A stretch of DNA of 39,006 bases, from contig NZ_VKJP01000018.1 of the NCBI RefSeq assembly GCF_007280575.1, positions 1-39,006 on the forward strand. The letters run 5' to 3'. A program made the translations under genes and the position numbers. This document shows, piece by piece, positions 24,928 through 33,156 of the stretch. The stretch's first letter is position 1. Each line of letters opens with the position of its first letter. The notes below the pieces were generated by a model. The model was not told where the DNA came from, ran no database searches, and worked only from the letters and a program-made list of their open reading frames with translations. This stretch comes from Streptomyces benahoarensis (lineage in GTDB: Bacteria > Actinomycetota > Actinomycetes > Streptomycetales > Streptomycetaceae).

Positions 24928-25326
24928 CGGCCTGACCCGCCCTCACCGGCTGCCGCTGCGCCCACCCGCACTGGGCGCAGCGGCCGGCCGTCAACCAGAC
25001 CGTGACGGAGGAGCGCCTCGCCGTCGGCGCCGGGGCCAGACCTCTTGGGGAACCCGGATCGCTGTGGACCGGTTCGGGTCTCCTCGGAGACGAAGGGGCA
25101 CAGGCTTTTCAGCGTGTGCTTCCGGGACTGACCCTGTGCAGCGTGTGAGGGGCGCAGGAAACAACCCCCTATACGAAGCGGTGCATGGGAGAGTTTCCAA
25201 TGACCCTGCACACCAGACCTCGAAACCGCAGGTCGGAGGCGGTGTTCCCTCGTGGGAGTGAACCGCACTCCCTTTCCGCACAGTCCCCGCACGACCGCCG
25301 ACATTCGACACCGAAGGAGTCCCCCA
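24928..25326. other. Gene-free stretch with short direct repeats
   Basis: No frame here has a start signal and coding character. CAGCGTGTG occurs at 25110-25118 and 25139-25147. The stretch ends in the strong ribosome site of the next gene. It probably holds that gene's promoter. Confidence 0.35.
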
Positions 25327-25980
25327 ATGCCCTCGCCCCGCTCGGAACTCGCCGTCTGGTCCTGGGAGTCCCGGCACAACGCCTTTCCCGCCACGGGTCC
25401 GCTTTGGCTCTCCCCCGTCCTGTGGTCGCAGGAGCTCTTCGAGGAGTGTGAGGACCCGGCCGAGGCCGTGCACGACTACCTGACGATGATCAAGACCGAC
25501 TTCCCGATGGCCCGCGAAGTCCCCCTGTCTTGGCAAGTTGCGAACTTCGGCGAACGCGCCCCCTTTCAACAGCACGACGGAGACGTCGACGGGATGCGCA
25601 TCATCAACGGCTCATTCGCCGGGGACGACTTCCTGCACTACTTCACGTGGCCGGAGTCCCCGACCACCGGGGAACGAGTCGACTGGTACCGACTGCCCGT
25701 GAGGCCCGAACGCGGCGCCCAAATGTGGGAAGCCTTCGACTGGCTGCCCCTGCCGTTGCAGCGGACCGTCTCCGTCGACGTGCTCGGCCTCCTCGTCCGA
25801 CGCGCCCGCTCGACAACCGCCTCCGTACCCGAACCGAGGGCAACCGAGAAGCAGGTCACGTACCTCGCCTCACTCCTGCGAAAGACCGGCGACCAGGTCG
25901 ATCCCGAGGTGCTCGCCGCGCTGAGCAAGAGCGAGGCTCGGCAGCGCATCAGCGCCCTCGTCGACCAGCGGCAGCCCTAG
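25327..25980 (+). CDS. Unknown element protein with C-terminal TEKQ-x-x-YL helical motif
   Basis: 217 residues. GAAGGAG precedes the ATG at 25327, which is preferred over an upstream in-frame start. The N-terminal two thirds are acidic and aromatic-rich (SWQVANFGERAPFQ, DFLHYFTWPESP). The last 50 residues read ATEKQVTYLASLLRKTG, then LSKSEARQRISALVDQ. That is the T-x-K-Q-x-x-Y-L ... L-S-x-x-E-A-S-x-x-I motif found at the ends of many phage/plasmid DNA-processing proteins. No enzyme motif is visible. The stop is directly followed by the IS481-type element, so the extreme C-terminus might have been altered by that insertion. Confidence 0.7.
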   Translation: MPSPRSELAVWSWESRHNAFPATGPLWLSPVLWSQELFEECEDPAEAVHDYLTMIKTDFPMAREVPLSWQVANFGERAPFQQHDGDVDGMRIINGSFAGDDFLHYFTWPESPTTGERVDWYRLPVRPERGAQMWEAFDWLPLPLQRTVSVDVLGLLVRRARSTTASVPEPRATEKQVTYLASLLRKTGDQVDPEVLAALSKSEARQRISALVDQRQP

Positions 25981-27107
25981 CTGTGTTGTCTCAGGACGTT
26001 GGTTACACGACGTCCTCGAAGGCGAGCTGCTGTGGGAGGTTCATCAGCGGTTCGGGCGGCTGGTCGAAGACGATCCGGTAGTCGCTGCCAGCGGTCCGAC
26101 TGATCGGCAGCTTGCCTCCCAGGGCGGCGTGCGGGCGGTCGTGGTTGTAGTAGTTGAGGAAGTCCGCGAGCGCGGCGCGTCGCTCCTGCTCGGAGGTGTA
26201 GGCGCGGATGTACGCCCATTCCCTGGCGAGAGTGCCGTTGAAGCGTTCGACCTTGCCGTTCGTCCGCGGCGTGTACGGGCGGGTGCGCTTGTGCTTCGTG
26301 CCGGTCGCGGCGAGTGCTGCGGCCCAGGTCCCGGAGCGGTAGCAGGTGCCGTTGTCGGTGAGGCAGCGGCGAATCGGGGTGATGTCGTGGGCGGCGAAGA
26401 AAGCCACGGCGCGGTACCAGAAGGCGACCGCGGTGACGGCCTTCTCGTCGTCCAGGGCCTCGGTGTAGGCGAGCCGGGAATGGTCGTCGAGTGCCGAGTG
26501 CAGGTACGTATACCCGACCTTGCCGGTGCCCTGACCGGTTCGTTTGGAGGCGCGGGCAGCGTCGGTGCCCACCCCGTGCATGCGCCAGCCGCCGCCGGTC
26601 GGGATGCGTCCGAGCTTCTTGACGTCGACGTGGACCAGGTCGCCGGGCTTGTCGTGCTCGTAGCGGATGACCTCGCGCAGCTGCTCACCGGTGGGCGGGT
26701 CGAGGTCGCGGAGCCGGTTGAGTCCGCGCCGGACGAGGATGCGGTGCACGGTGGCCGGCGCAATGGTGATGCCGTGCAGGCTCTTCAGGTCGGCGGCGAG
26801 TCGGGCGGGCCCGTGCTTGGTCTGCCGCCGCAGCGACTCGACCAGGTCCGCGAGGGGTTCGCTGGTACGGGCCGGGCTGGTGGCGGGGCGCGAGGAGTGG
26901 TCGAGCAGTCCGTTCTCGCCGTGGGCACACCAGCGGGCGTACCACTTGGCCAGGCAGCGGCGGGAGATCCCGGCTTCCGCCGCGACGTGCGCGATCGGAC
27001 GCCCCGCGTCCACGCGCTCACATAATCGGCGACGCCCTTCCGGCGTCAGCGGGGCGTTGGGGTGCCCCGCCATACCGGCTCATCGCAGTAGCTGCTGTGA
27101 GTGTCCA
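25981..27107 (-). mobile_element. IS481-family insertion sequence
   Basis: It carries one transposase gene. The left end probably starts at 25982 with TGTGTTGTCTCAGGACG, directly after the stop of the preceding gene. At the right end, past the transposase start, only a weak partial inverse match (GAGTGTCCA near 27107) is seen, so that boundary is uncertain and the right inverted repeat may be lost. Confidence 0.65.
26003..27073 (-). CDS. IS481-family transposase
   Basis: 356 residues. The N-terminal HTH is GRPIAHVAAEAGISRRCLAKWYARW. The rve-type DDE core shows the first Asp in LVHVDVKKLGRIP, the second in RRCLTDNGTCYRS and the Glu in GKVERFNGTLAREW, followed by LNYYNHDRPHAALGG, a late hallmark of IS481 and IS3 transposases. 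The length is typical and no frameshift is needed, so it may be active. Orientation is opposite to the flanking element genes. Confidence 0.95.
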   Translation of the reverse strand: MAGHPNAPLTPEGRRRLCERVDAGRPIAHVAAEAGISRRCLAKWYARWCAHGENGLLDHSSRPATSPARTSEPLADLVESLRRQTKHGPARLAADLKSLHGITIAPATVHRILVRRGLNRLRDLDPPTGEQLREVIRYEHDKPGDLVHVDVKKLGRIPTGGGWRMHGVGTDAARASKRTGQGTGKVGYTYLHSALDDHSRLAYTEALDDEKAVTAVAFWYRAVAFFAAHDITPIRRCLTDNGTCYRSGTWAAALAATGTKHKRTRPYTPRTNGKVERFNGTLAREWAYIRAYTSEQERRAALADFLNYYNHDRPHAALGGKLPISRTAGSDYRIVFDQPPEPLMNLPQQLAFEDVV

Positions 27108-27179
27108 TCAGATGCAGCGTGCAGGCCGCCACTGACAACGACCGCGCCTCGCACCCCAACTCGGTTCCCAGGGTGGCCA

Positions 27180-27270
27180 TTTCGTGACGGAAGCAGGCCG
27201 AGAAATCGTCACGAAAGTCGGCCGCGCACGCTATTTTCGTGATGGCAGACGGCTTGTTGCCGTCACGTTT
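27180..27270. promoter_or_regulatory. Four-copy operator array upstream of the methyltransferase
   Basis: The motif TTTCGTGACGG occurs at 27180-27190. It recurs inverted at 27206-27216 (10 of 11), direct at 27235-27245 (TTTCGTGATGG) and inverted at 27260-27270 (8 of 11). Spacing is about 25-29 bases with alternating orientation, so it forms two tandem palindromes. The last one ends 18 bases before the methyltransferase ATG. Confidence 0.6.
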
Positions 27271-27288
27271 TAGAGAGGGGTGATCGGT

Positions 27289-28332
27289 ATGGGGACAGCG
27301 TCCCCGGGGCCGGTGTGCGAAGGGTGCGGGATTCCCCGCGTCCGGGGCGAGGAGAGCGCCCGGGGGCGCGGGCGTCCGGCGCGGTACTGCAACGACGCCT
27401 GCCGGGCCCGCGCCTACCGGGCACGCAAGTCCGGGCGGAGGCGTGCCCTGCCCGCGATGGCGGCCGCGCACCTGCTGCTCGCCGACGCCCGACGCCTGCC
27501 GTTGCCAGACGCCTCGGTGGACCTGATCGTCACCTCGCCGCCGTACTTCGCGCAGCGCGCCTACGGCGGCAACGGCGAGGACCTCGAAGGACAGATCGGC
27601 TGCGAAGCCTCGCCCGAGGACTACCTTGAAGCGATGTGGGAGTGCACCGCGGAGTGGGCCCGCGTCCTCAAGCCGTCCGGCTCAATGTTCGTCCTGCTCG
27701 GAGACAAGTACGTCGGCGCACCCAGCGGGGCCGTCCAGGGCGGCGCCTGCGGGGCCCTTTCAGCCCACGACCGCAAGCGCGGCCGCACACAGATCGCCCC
27801 CCAGCGGCACAAGGTCACCACCACCGTGCCGAACAAGTCCCTCCTCGGGCTGCCCTGGCGCTACGCGATCGGCTGCGTCGACCGACTCCACCTCACCCAC
27901 CGCGCCGAGATGATCTGGCACAAGCCCAACCCCATGCCCGAGTCCGTCGCCGACCGCGTCACCCGCGCCCACGAAACCGTCTTCCACTTCACCCGCAGCC
28001 CGCAGTACTGGCACGACCCCGAGCACGCCCGGCTGCCCAGCGTATGGACCGTGCCCACCACCCCACTGCGCGTGCCCGCCGAACTGGAGGACGCCCGGCA
28101 CTTCGCCGCCATGCCTGAGGCCCTGCCCCGGCGGCTCATCCTCGGCTACGCCCCGCCGCTCGGCATCGTCCTGGACCCCTTCGGCGGCACCGGCACCACC
28201 GCGGCGGCCGCCAAGGCACTCGGACGCATCGGCATCAGCGCCGACCTCTCATCCGCGTACACCCAACTCGCCGCCTGGCGCCGTCAGACCCTCCCCGACA
28301 CCGTCCGCCGCCGTGCCGCCTCCACCCGCTGA
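27289..28332 (+). CDS. DNA methyltransferase (N4/N6 type) with N-terminal zinc-finger-like segment
   Basis: 347 residues. The N-terminus has two Cys pairs, C10-x2-C13 and C34-x3-C38 (RPARYCNDACRARAYRAR), a small zinc-binding module common in streptomycete element proteins. The catalytic motif TSPPY is at 82-86, and the AdoMet-binding motif DPFGGTGTT comes late (about 296-302). This catalytic-first order is the beta class of amino-methyltransferases, which modify cytosine N4 or adenine N6. No restriction enzyme is adjacent, so it looks like an orphan, perhaps protecting the element on transfer. The ATG at 27289 fits the spacing to GAGGGG; a GTG at 27280 is too close. Confidence 0.9.
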   Translation: MGTASPGPVCEGCGIPRVRGEESARGRGRPARYCNDACRARAYRARKSGRRRALPAMAAAHLLLADARRLPLPDASVDLIVTSPPYFAQRAYGGNGEDLEGQIGCEASPEDYLEAMWECTAEWARVLKPSGSMFVLLGDKYVGAPSGAVQGGACGALSAHDRKRGRTQIAPQRHKVTTTVPNKSLLGLPWRYAIGCVDRLHLTHRAEMIWHKPNPMPESVADRVTRAHETVFHFTRSPQYWHDPEHARLPSVWTVPTTPLRVPAELEDARHFAAMPEALPRRLILGYAPPLGIVLDPFGGTGTTAAAAKALGRIGISADLSSAYTQLAAWRRQTLPDTVRRRAASTR

Positions 28333-28345
28333 ACAAGGAGTAAGA

Positions 28346-28741
28346 GTGCCCGAAATCCTCTCCATGTCCCTCTGCGAGGGCGATGACCTGGAGCCCATGA
28401 CTGATCACGACGCCGTCACCGGGTGGGTGTTCAACCAGTTCGAGACCGGCGACACCGGAGCGCTCACGGAAACCGAAACATTCGACTGGCAGGCCATCGA
28501 GGCCGAACACTCCGACCACGCCCGCGCCGTACTCGCCGGTCAAGGCATTGAATGGAACCCAGACACCGGGTCGATTGCCTGCCCCGCAGGAATGGAGGCC
28601 GACCAGGTCGCCGCCGCGTGGGAGAGCGCGAGGGACAAGGGGAACGAGCGAGTGCTCGACCTGATCGAGGAGATCCGCCGGGGCATGCCTGGCGCCGAAG
28701 GTGGGCGTACTGCCGGCGACGCCTGGGTTCTCCCGCTGTAG
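28346..28741 (+). CDS. Unknown acidic protein downstream of the methyltransferase
   Basis: 131 residues from a GTG with AAGGAG five bases upstream, 13 bases after the methyltransferase stop, so very likely in the same operon. The protein is strongly acidic (EGDDLEPMTDHDA, ETETFDWQAIEAEHSDHA) with a helical C-terminal half. No family is recognised. Small acidic proteins in this position may be DNA mimics or methyltransferase partners, but nothing here proves that. Confidence 0.72.
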   Translation: MPEILSMSLCEGDDLEPMTDHDAVTGWVFNQFETGDTGALTETETFDWQAIEAEHSDHARAVLAGQGIEWNPDTGSIACPAGMEADQVAAAWESARDKGNERVLDLIEEIRRGMPGAEGGRTAGDAWVLPL

Positions 28742-28744
28742 CCG

Positions 28745-28777
28745 TTCGGGGCACGGTCACCGCGACCGTGCCCCGAA
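28745..28777 (+). terminator. Strong hairpin terminator
   Basis: TTCGGGGCACGGTC (28745-28758) and GACCGTGCCCCGAA (28764-28777) form a perfect 14-bp stem with a 5-base loop, three bases after the stop of the methyltransferase operon. Confidence 0.88.
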
Positions 28778-29213
28778 GCGTAGATCAGCACGAAGGGGCA
28801 GGCACCACACTGATCGCGGCCGTGGCACCAACCTCACTGGACAGCACACCTAGCCGCCTCGTCCGAAGCGAGAACGACGCGTGTCCCGATCCGAACTCGG
28901 GGCGGGTGCCTCCGCGTTCCAGGGTGGCGGACGAACCAGGCCCGTGGGCGTCCTCAAGAAGGCCGGGGTGCAGCGGGACCAAAGGCAAGCGGCCCCGGCC
29001 TGTCGAAGGGGCTCGGGTTGCTTGCTGTCCAAGGGGATGCCAGAAGAAGCGAATATTCCAGCGTCTTATGGATTTCATGGTTCGTGTGAGTTCCCGCGCC
29101 GTTCGTCTTCGGGGTCCTGGTGGTCTCAACGCGTGGTGGCCCGGTGGTGCGGCGCGGCAGAGGATCAATGTCAACTCCGGATAACCCTAGGTATCCGGGG
29201 CTAAAATGCGGGC
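28778..29213. other. Gene-free stretch upstream of the tyrosine recombinase
   Basis: About 435 bases with no convincing coding frame on either strand. At its right end, 29177-29198, lies CCGGATA-ACCCTAGG-TATCCGG, a perfect 7-bp inverted repeat with an 8-bp spacer, 15 bases before the recombinase ATG. This could be the recombinase's core site or its operator. There is no Shine-Dalgarno before the ATG, so a leaderless mRNA starting near the palindrome is possible. Confidence 0.5.
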
Positions 29214-30347
29214 ATGGAAACCGCCCTCGCGACCACCGTCAACGCCGACGGACTCCTCGCCGCCGACGGCACCACCGTCTCCCCGGCCCTCATCGCCAAG
29301 TACGGACCTGAGACCGCCCGGCGCATCGCCGATGCCCGCGACGCCGGACACGCCATCCGTCGCGCCGTCACCCCCGCCAACACCCAGCGCACCTACGCCA
29401 AGTCCGCCGCCGTCTGGGAACGCTTCTGCGCGGACGCCGGACTCCCCACCGACTACGCGGACGCCGGGATCCTCTCCCTGTACGCCGGATGGCTGCTGAA
29501 GAACGGGAAGCCCGACGGCACCGGCTACGCCCTGTCGAGCGCACGAACCCACATGTCCGGCGCCATCCACTACGTCCGCGCCACCGGCTACCGGCTCACC
29601 CGCGACGACACCGCCCCCGCATACTCCGCCCTCGAGGGCGCCCACAAGGGCATTGAGAAGACCGAGCGTCGGGGCCGCGGCCAAGCCGAGTACGCCACCG
29701 CCGAGGAACTGGCCGGCGCCTACCTCGCCTGCCCCGACACCCTCGCCGGTTGGCGCGACCGCGCACTGCTGCTCGTCGGGTTCCACATCGCGGCCCGGTC
29801 CTCCGAGCTGGCCGGGCTCCTCGTCGCCGACGTCGTTCCCGCCCCGCGCGGTCTCAGGGTCTCGGTGAAGACCGCCAAGACGAAGTACTCGGCACGCGAT
29901 GTTGCCGTGCCTCGCTCCCTTGACGTCGAGCTGTGTGCAGCACGCGCCTGGAAGACGTTCCGGCAGCTTCTCGAACGTGAGCGCCCCGACCGAGTAGGGA
30001 CCCTGACTGCGCCCGCGTTCCCCGCGGTTGACCGGCACGACTGTCCCCGCGGCGGCATGTCCCCCGAGGCGGTATCGGATGCCGTGGGCAGGATCGGGGC
30101 TCGCGCCGGCCACCCCGGGTGGACCGGGCACACCCTCCGCGCCAGTTTCGCTACCTCGGCCCGCGCCGGGGGTGCCGACATGCGGCAGATCTGCAGGCAA
30201 GGTGGATGGGCACCCGGGTCTGCCGAAGTGCTGCGGTACATGCGCATCGCCGACGAATTCGACGACAACGCCTGCCACGCCGCTGTGAAGGGCCTCCCCG
30301 AGGGGTTCGGACAGACAGCAACCCAGGAAGGGCCCGCCGACTCCTAG
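29214..30347 (+). CDS. Tyrosine recombinase (XerD-like)
   Basis: 377 residues. The N-terminal core-binding domain (AVTPANTQRTYAKSAAVWERFC) is followed by a catalytic domain with the first Arg in HIAARSSELAGL (about 193), H-x-L-R in GHTLRASFATSA (about 306-309), a GGW in place of the second His, and the nucleophile Tyr in EVLRYMR (about 342). All catalytic positions are present, so it should be active. The element already has a serine integrase, so this may resolve multimers or belong to a second, nested element. The CDS starts at the ATG 15 bases after a palindrome. Confidence 0.92.
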   Translation: METALATTVNADGLLAADGTTVSPALIAKYGPETARRIADARDAGHAIRRAVTPANTQRTYAKSAAVWERFCADAGLPTDYADAGILSLYAGWLLKNGKPDGTGYALSSARTHMSGAIHYVRATGYRLTRDDTAPAYSALEGAHKGIEKTERRGRGQAEYATAEELAGAYLACPDTLAGWRDRALLLVGFHIAARSSELAGLLVADVVPAPRGLRVSVKTAKTKYSARDVAVPRSLDVELCAARAWKTFRQLLERERPDRVGTLTAPAFPAVDRHDCPRGGMSPEAVSDAVGRIGARAGHPGWTGHTLRASFATSARAGGADMRQICRQGGWAPGSAEVLRYMRIADEFDDNACHAAVKGLPEGFGQTATQEGPADS

Positions 30348-30407
30348 CGGCACCCAGTCGAGCCCGACGGCCTCGGCTGCCGTCGACATCGTCGACCAGG
30401 GCGGCAG

Positions 30408-31613
30408 TCAAGCGGCCGGGTGTGCGGCGAGCAGTTCGGCGATGTCCGGCACGTCCGCGAACTCCCGCAGGCGGCGCAAGATGACGCGGCCCCGTTCCGC
30501 TGTCCGCTCGCTGGTGACGTCGGCGGACAGGGCGAGCACACGCTCGGCGGCCGTTGCTGCCTCTTCCGGCTCGTTCGCGTCGGCGAGGGCGACCACCAGC
30601 CACGAGAGGTAGAGCGCGAGCTCGCGGGTGTGTGTCTGGTCGTACCCGGCGAGGACGTCGCGCAGCAGCGGTACGGCCCGCAGGGGGCGGCGCAGCTCGG
30701 TGTAACAGCGGGACTCCATGATGCGCAGCTCGCCCGCGTCCACCCAGTACAGATAGGCGGGCGATTCGGTGCCCTCGGTGTCCTCGGCGAGGGCCTCGCC
30801 CGCCTCGCCGAGGGCCCGCATCGCCGGTTGCGCCCCACCGGTCATGGTGTGCGCCCACGCGACCCGGTCGAGGTACAGGGCGCGGGCCTTGGGCGGGGCG
30901 GCGCCTGCCTCGGTGAGTGCCGCGCGGGCGAGGTCGACGCCCTCGGCCGCGCGTCCGGTGTTGCTGAACTGGTAGGCGAGCGACCCGGCGATGTTCCCGG
31001 CTAGGGTCCGGTCACCAGCCTGGCGGGCGGCGTCGAGGCCGAGGCGGTAGACGTGCTCCGCGTCGGTGTGGCGCCCGGCGTCACTGGCGATCCATCCGGC
31101 GATCTGCGCGAGCTCGCCGACCTGGACGAGGAGTCGCCGGCCGACCTCTTCGGTGTGGGACGTCTCGCGGTACAGCCGTACGGCGCGGCGCAGTTCGCGC
31201 AGCGCGGGCCGGATGAGGTCGCCCCCGGCGAGGACGTCGTCGGCGAGGCGCAGTCCGTGCACGCGCTGCTGCAGGTCGACGACCGCGCCCATGCCGAGGC
31301 GGCGGCCGAGGTGCCCGTCGAGCGGGGCGAGCGGGTCATTGTCGGGCAGGTAGTCGGCGAGCGTCGGCGGCGGTGGTTCGTCTGGGGCCGGCGGTACCGT
31401 GAGCGCCTCGACGGCAACGCCGAGCGCGGCGGCGATGAACGGCAGCCACTCCCGGGGCTTGCGCTTGCCGAGCTCGTACCGGCTGATCTCCTGCCGGGTG
31501 ACCGGGTCGCCGATGACGCCTGCCGCTCGGCACATCTCGCGTGCCAGACGCGCCTGGCTCCACCCTCGCAGCTCGCGTAGGCGCCTGATGTTCTCTCCGA
31601 TGGTGGCGCTCAT
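30408..31613 (-). CDS. Xre-type HTH regulator with TPR sensor region
   Basis: 401 residues. An Xre HTH sits at about 5-70 (IRRLRELRGWSQARLAREM, EISRYELGKRKP), followed by a long helical TPR-like region (EHVYRLGLDAARQAGDRTLAG, GVDLARAALTEAG, RAVPLLRDVLAGYD) to the end. Streptomyces has many such proteins, some of which sense peptides or other signals through the TPR part. It is divergent from the small Cys-containing gene at 31754, which it may control. Its own regulation is not evident. Confidence 0.85.
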   Translation of the reverse strand: MSATIGENIRRLRELRGWSQARLAREMCRAAGVIGDPVTRQEISRYELGKRKPREWLPFIAAALGVAVEALTVPPAPDEPPPPTLADYLPDNDPLAPLDGHLGRRLGMGAVVDLQQRVHGLRLADDVLAGGDLIRPALRELRRAVRLYRETSHTEEVGRRLLVQVGELAQIAGWIASDAGRHTDAEHVYRLGLDAARQAGDRTLAGNIAGSLAYQFSNTGRAAEGVDLARAALTEAGAAPPKARALYLDRVAWAHTMTGGAQPAMRALGEAGEALAEDTEGTESPAYLYWVDAGELRIMESRCYTELRRPLRAVPLLRDVLAGYDQTHTRELALYLSWLVVALADANEPEEAATAAERVLALSADVTSERTAERGRVILRRLREFADVPDIAELLAAHPAA

Positions 31614-31753
31614 GCTGCCCAGTCTGGCCGACAGTTGGCCGACGGCGGGCCGCTATGCCGACGCACATCGAGGCGGAAAGGTCGGCAGACGATCAGACCC
31701 CGGCGACCGTGCGACCGGCCCCGGGGCGCGAACCACCTGAGAGGCAGGCAGCC

Positions 31754-31954
31754 GTGAACGACACTACGCAGGGCCCCGGTACCCGGGGAAGTACCCCGGA
31801 AAGTGCCGACGCCGAGCTTCGCCCCGCCGATGCACGCCAGCTGGAAGCCGCCTACCGGATACACCGCGAGGAGTGCCGGACGTGCACCCCGAATGCGTCC
31901 TGCGACATGGCGCGGCGCCTTGAGCGGGCGCGGTCCGGGACGGCGGCCCTATGA
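31754..31954 (+). CDS. Small protein with Cys-x2-Cys-x5-Cys motif
   Basis: 66 residues from the GTG at 31754, with a GAGAGG about 10 bases upstream. It contains AAYRIHREECRTCTPNASCDMARRLERA; three cysteines within nine residues suggest a metal site. An in-frame ATG at 31655 would add 33 residues but has a poorer ribosome site. Similar small proteins sit opposite HTH-TPR regulators in Streptomyces, where they are often the target. Its function is unknown. Confidence 0.6.
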   Translation: MNDTTQGPGTRGSTPESADAELRPADARQLEAAYRIHREECRTCTPNASCDMARRLERARSGTAAL

Positions 31955-32346
31955 CGGCGAGAGTGAGCTCGTCGCGGTCGTCATGCACATCGGTGCCCCG
32001 CTCACGGGAAGTGCCAGGACGGCCCGGTGCGGAGGGCGGCGGCCCCGAGGTCACCGCCCGGCGAAGGCGCTGCACCCTGCCTCCGGCCCCGCCTTCGACG
32101 AGCGCCTCGTCAGGGAGGACCCCGACACCTGAGACGGCTGCCTACCCGCGGGCACGTCCACCGCTACACATTGTTCTCGTATTGCTACGGCGACCGGATA
32201 TGTAGCGCTGGGTCGACGGCGGCGTCCGCCTCCACGGAGCGGCGCCTCCCCGCCAACGTGTGGGGCGCGCCGAGCACCCAAAGTCGGGCACTCGGCCACG
32301 GGGGCCGGACCCGGTTCCGACGCCCGTCCCTGAACATCGCGGAGGA
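31955..32346. other. Stretch without a supported gene
   Basis: Two short overlapping plus-strand frames (starting at 31951 and 31983) are open but lack ribosome sites. I can support no gene or clear signal here. Confidence 0.3.
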
Positions 32347-32565
32347 ATGTCGGCACCGGTGCCGCCGCTTACCACGGGGCCTGATCTGCGAGGATCGCAG
32401 GCCGCCGGCGGATCTGGCGCAACCTCCATCGCATGCCCCGCCGCAGGTCTCGTTGCAGTGCCCGTCGCACCTCTGGCCCGAGCTCACCGCCGAGCTGCGA
32501 CTGGCAGATGTTGCGAGGGCGTCAACGAGACGGTGCCCACGGTCTTCGAGGAGCTCCGAGCCTGA
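32347..32565 (+). CDS. Possible small protein ending at a terminator
   Basis: 72 residues starting MSAPVPPLTTGPD and ending CCEGVNETVPTVFEELRA. GGAGGA is directly adjacent to the ATG, closer than normal. The stop lies four bases before a strong bidirectional terminator, which is the main support. No family is recognised. Confidence 0.3.
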   Translation: MSAPVPPLTTGPDLRGSQAAGGSGATSIACPAAGLVAVPVAPLARAHRRAATGRCCEGVNETVPTVFEELRA

Positions 32566-32569
32566 AACG

Positions 32570-32615
32570 CAAAGAGGGCCTGCACTCTCCAACTGGAGAG
32601 TGCAGGCCCTCTTTG
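32570..32615. terminator. Very strong bidirectional terminator, perfect 21-bp stem
   Basis: CAAAGAGGGCCTGCACTCTCC (32570-32590, 21 bases) pairs perfectly with 32595-32615 around an AACT loop. It ends the long minus-strand transfer operon 25 bases after its last stop, and can also stop plus-strand transcripts. Confidence 0.93.
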
Positions 32616-32639
32616 TGGTGCTGGTGGTTTTAGCGCCGG

Positions 32640-33119
32640 TCAGACATGACGGGCGACCTCGTCATCCCCCAGCTCGGTGAGGGCGAGCATGGCGGCGTAC
32701 CGGTCGGGGGCGAGCCCGAGGGGGCGCTGCTGGCCGTGCTCGACATCGTGGCGGTATAGGTTGTGCTGTCCGTCGGCCCACTTGCACAGCAGGGCCCGGG
32801 CGTCGTCCGGAGTGATGTCCAGGGCGGCGGCGACCTCATTCCAGGTGGCGCCCAACTGGATCGCGTCGAGCACCCGCACCCCGCGGCCGGCCTCGATGTC
32901 GTGGCGCATGGACTCGCGCAGGGCGATGACTGCGAGGGCGTCCCCTGCGTCCCCCCGCTGGACCTCGTACTTGAAGTCGGCGGGCAGTGAGTTGTTCATG
33001 AGCCGGTCGTTGTGCTCGGTGTGCTTGTTGATCTGCCATGCGAGCGGGGTGGCGGTCGGGACGTCACCTGGACGACGGATCGTCAGGGACTTCCAGTGCT
33101 CGTGCTCGTCAACGGTCAT
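32640..33119 (-). CDS. Unknown element protein, last gene of the transfer operon
   Basis: 159 residues with GAGAGG before the ATG at 33119. The middle has a helical segment like a sigma-region/HTH (VRVLDAIQLGATWNEVAAALDITPDDARALLCKWADGQ, about 82-120), which reads as a helix-turn-helix: A-x-W-x-E-V-A-x-A-L-x-I-x-x-D-x-A. The C-terminal 35 residues are polar. It may be a DNA-binding regulator of the operon; no family is recognised. Confidence 0.65.
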   Translation of the reverse strand: MTVDEHEHWKSLTIRRPGDVPTATPLAWQINKHTEHNDRLMNNSLPADFKYEVQRGDAGDALAVIALRESMRHDIEAGRGVRVLDAIQLGATWNEVAAALDITPDDARALLCKWADGQHNLYRHDVEHGQQRPLGLAPDRYAAMLALTELGDDEVARHV

Positions 33120-33156
33120 GGTGAATCCTCTCGGGTGATGCGGCGGATATCTCGGG

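Noticed and set aside
27074..27130. Clear right inverted repeat of the IS481-type element
   Set aside because: No convincing inverse of the left end was found; only a weak partial match near 27107, so the boundary is left uncertain.
31951..32205. Short plus-strand frames after the Cys-motif gene
   Set aside because: Frames open by composition only; no ribosome site, and two frames compete for the same bases.
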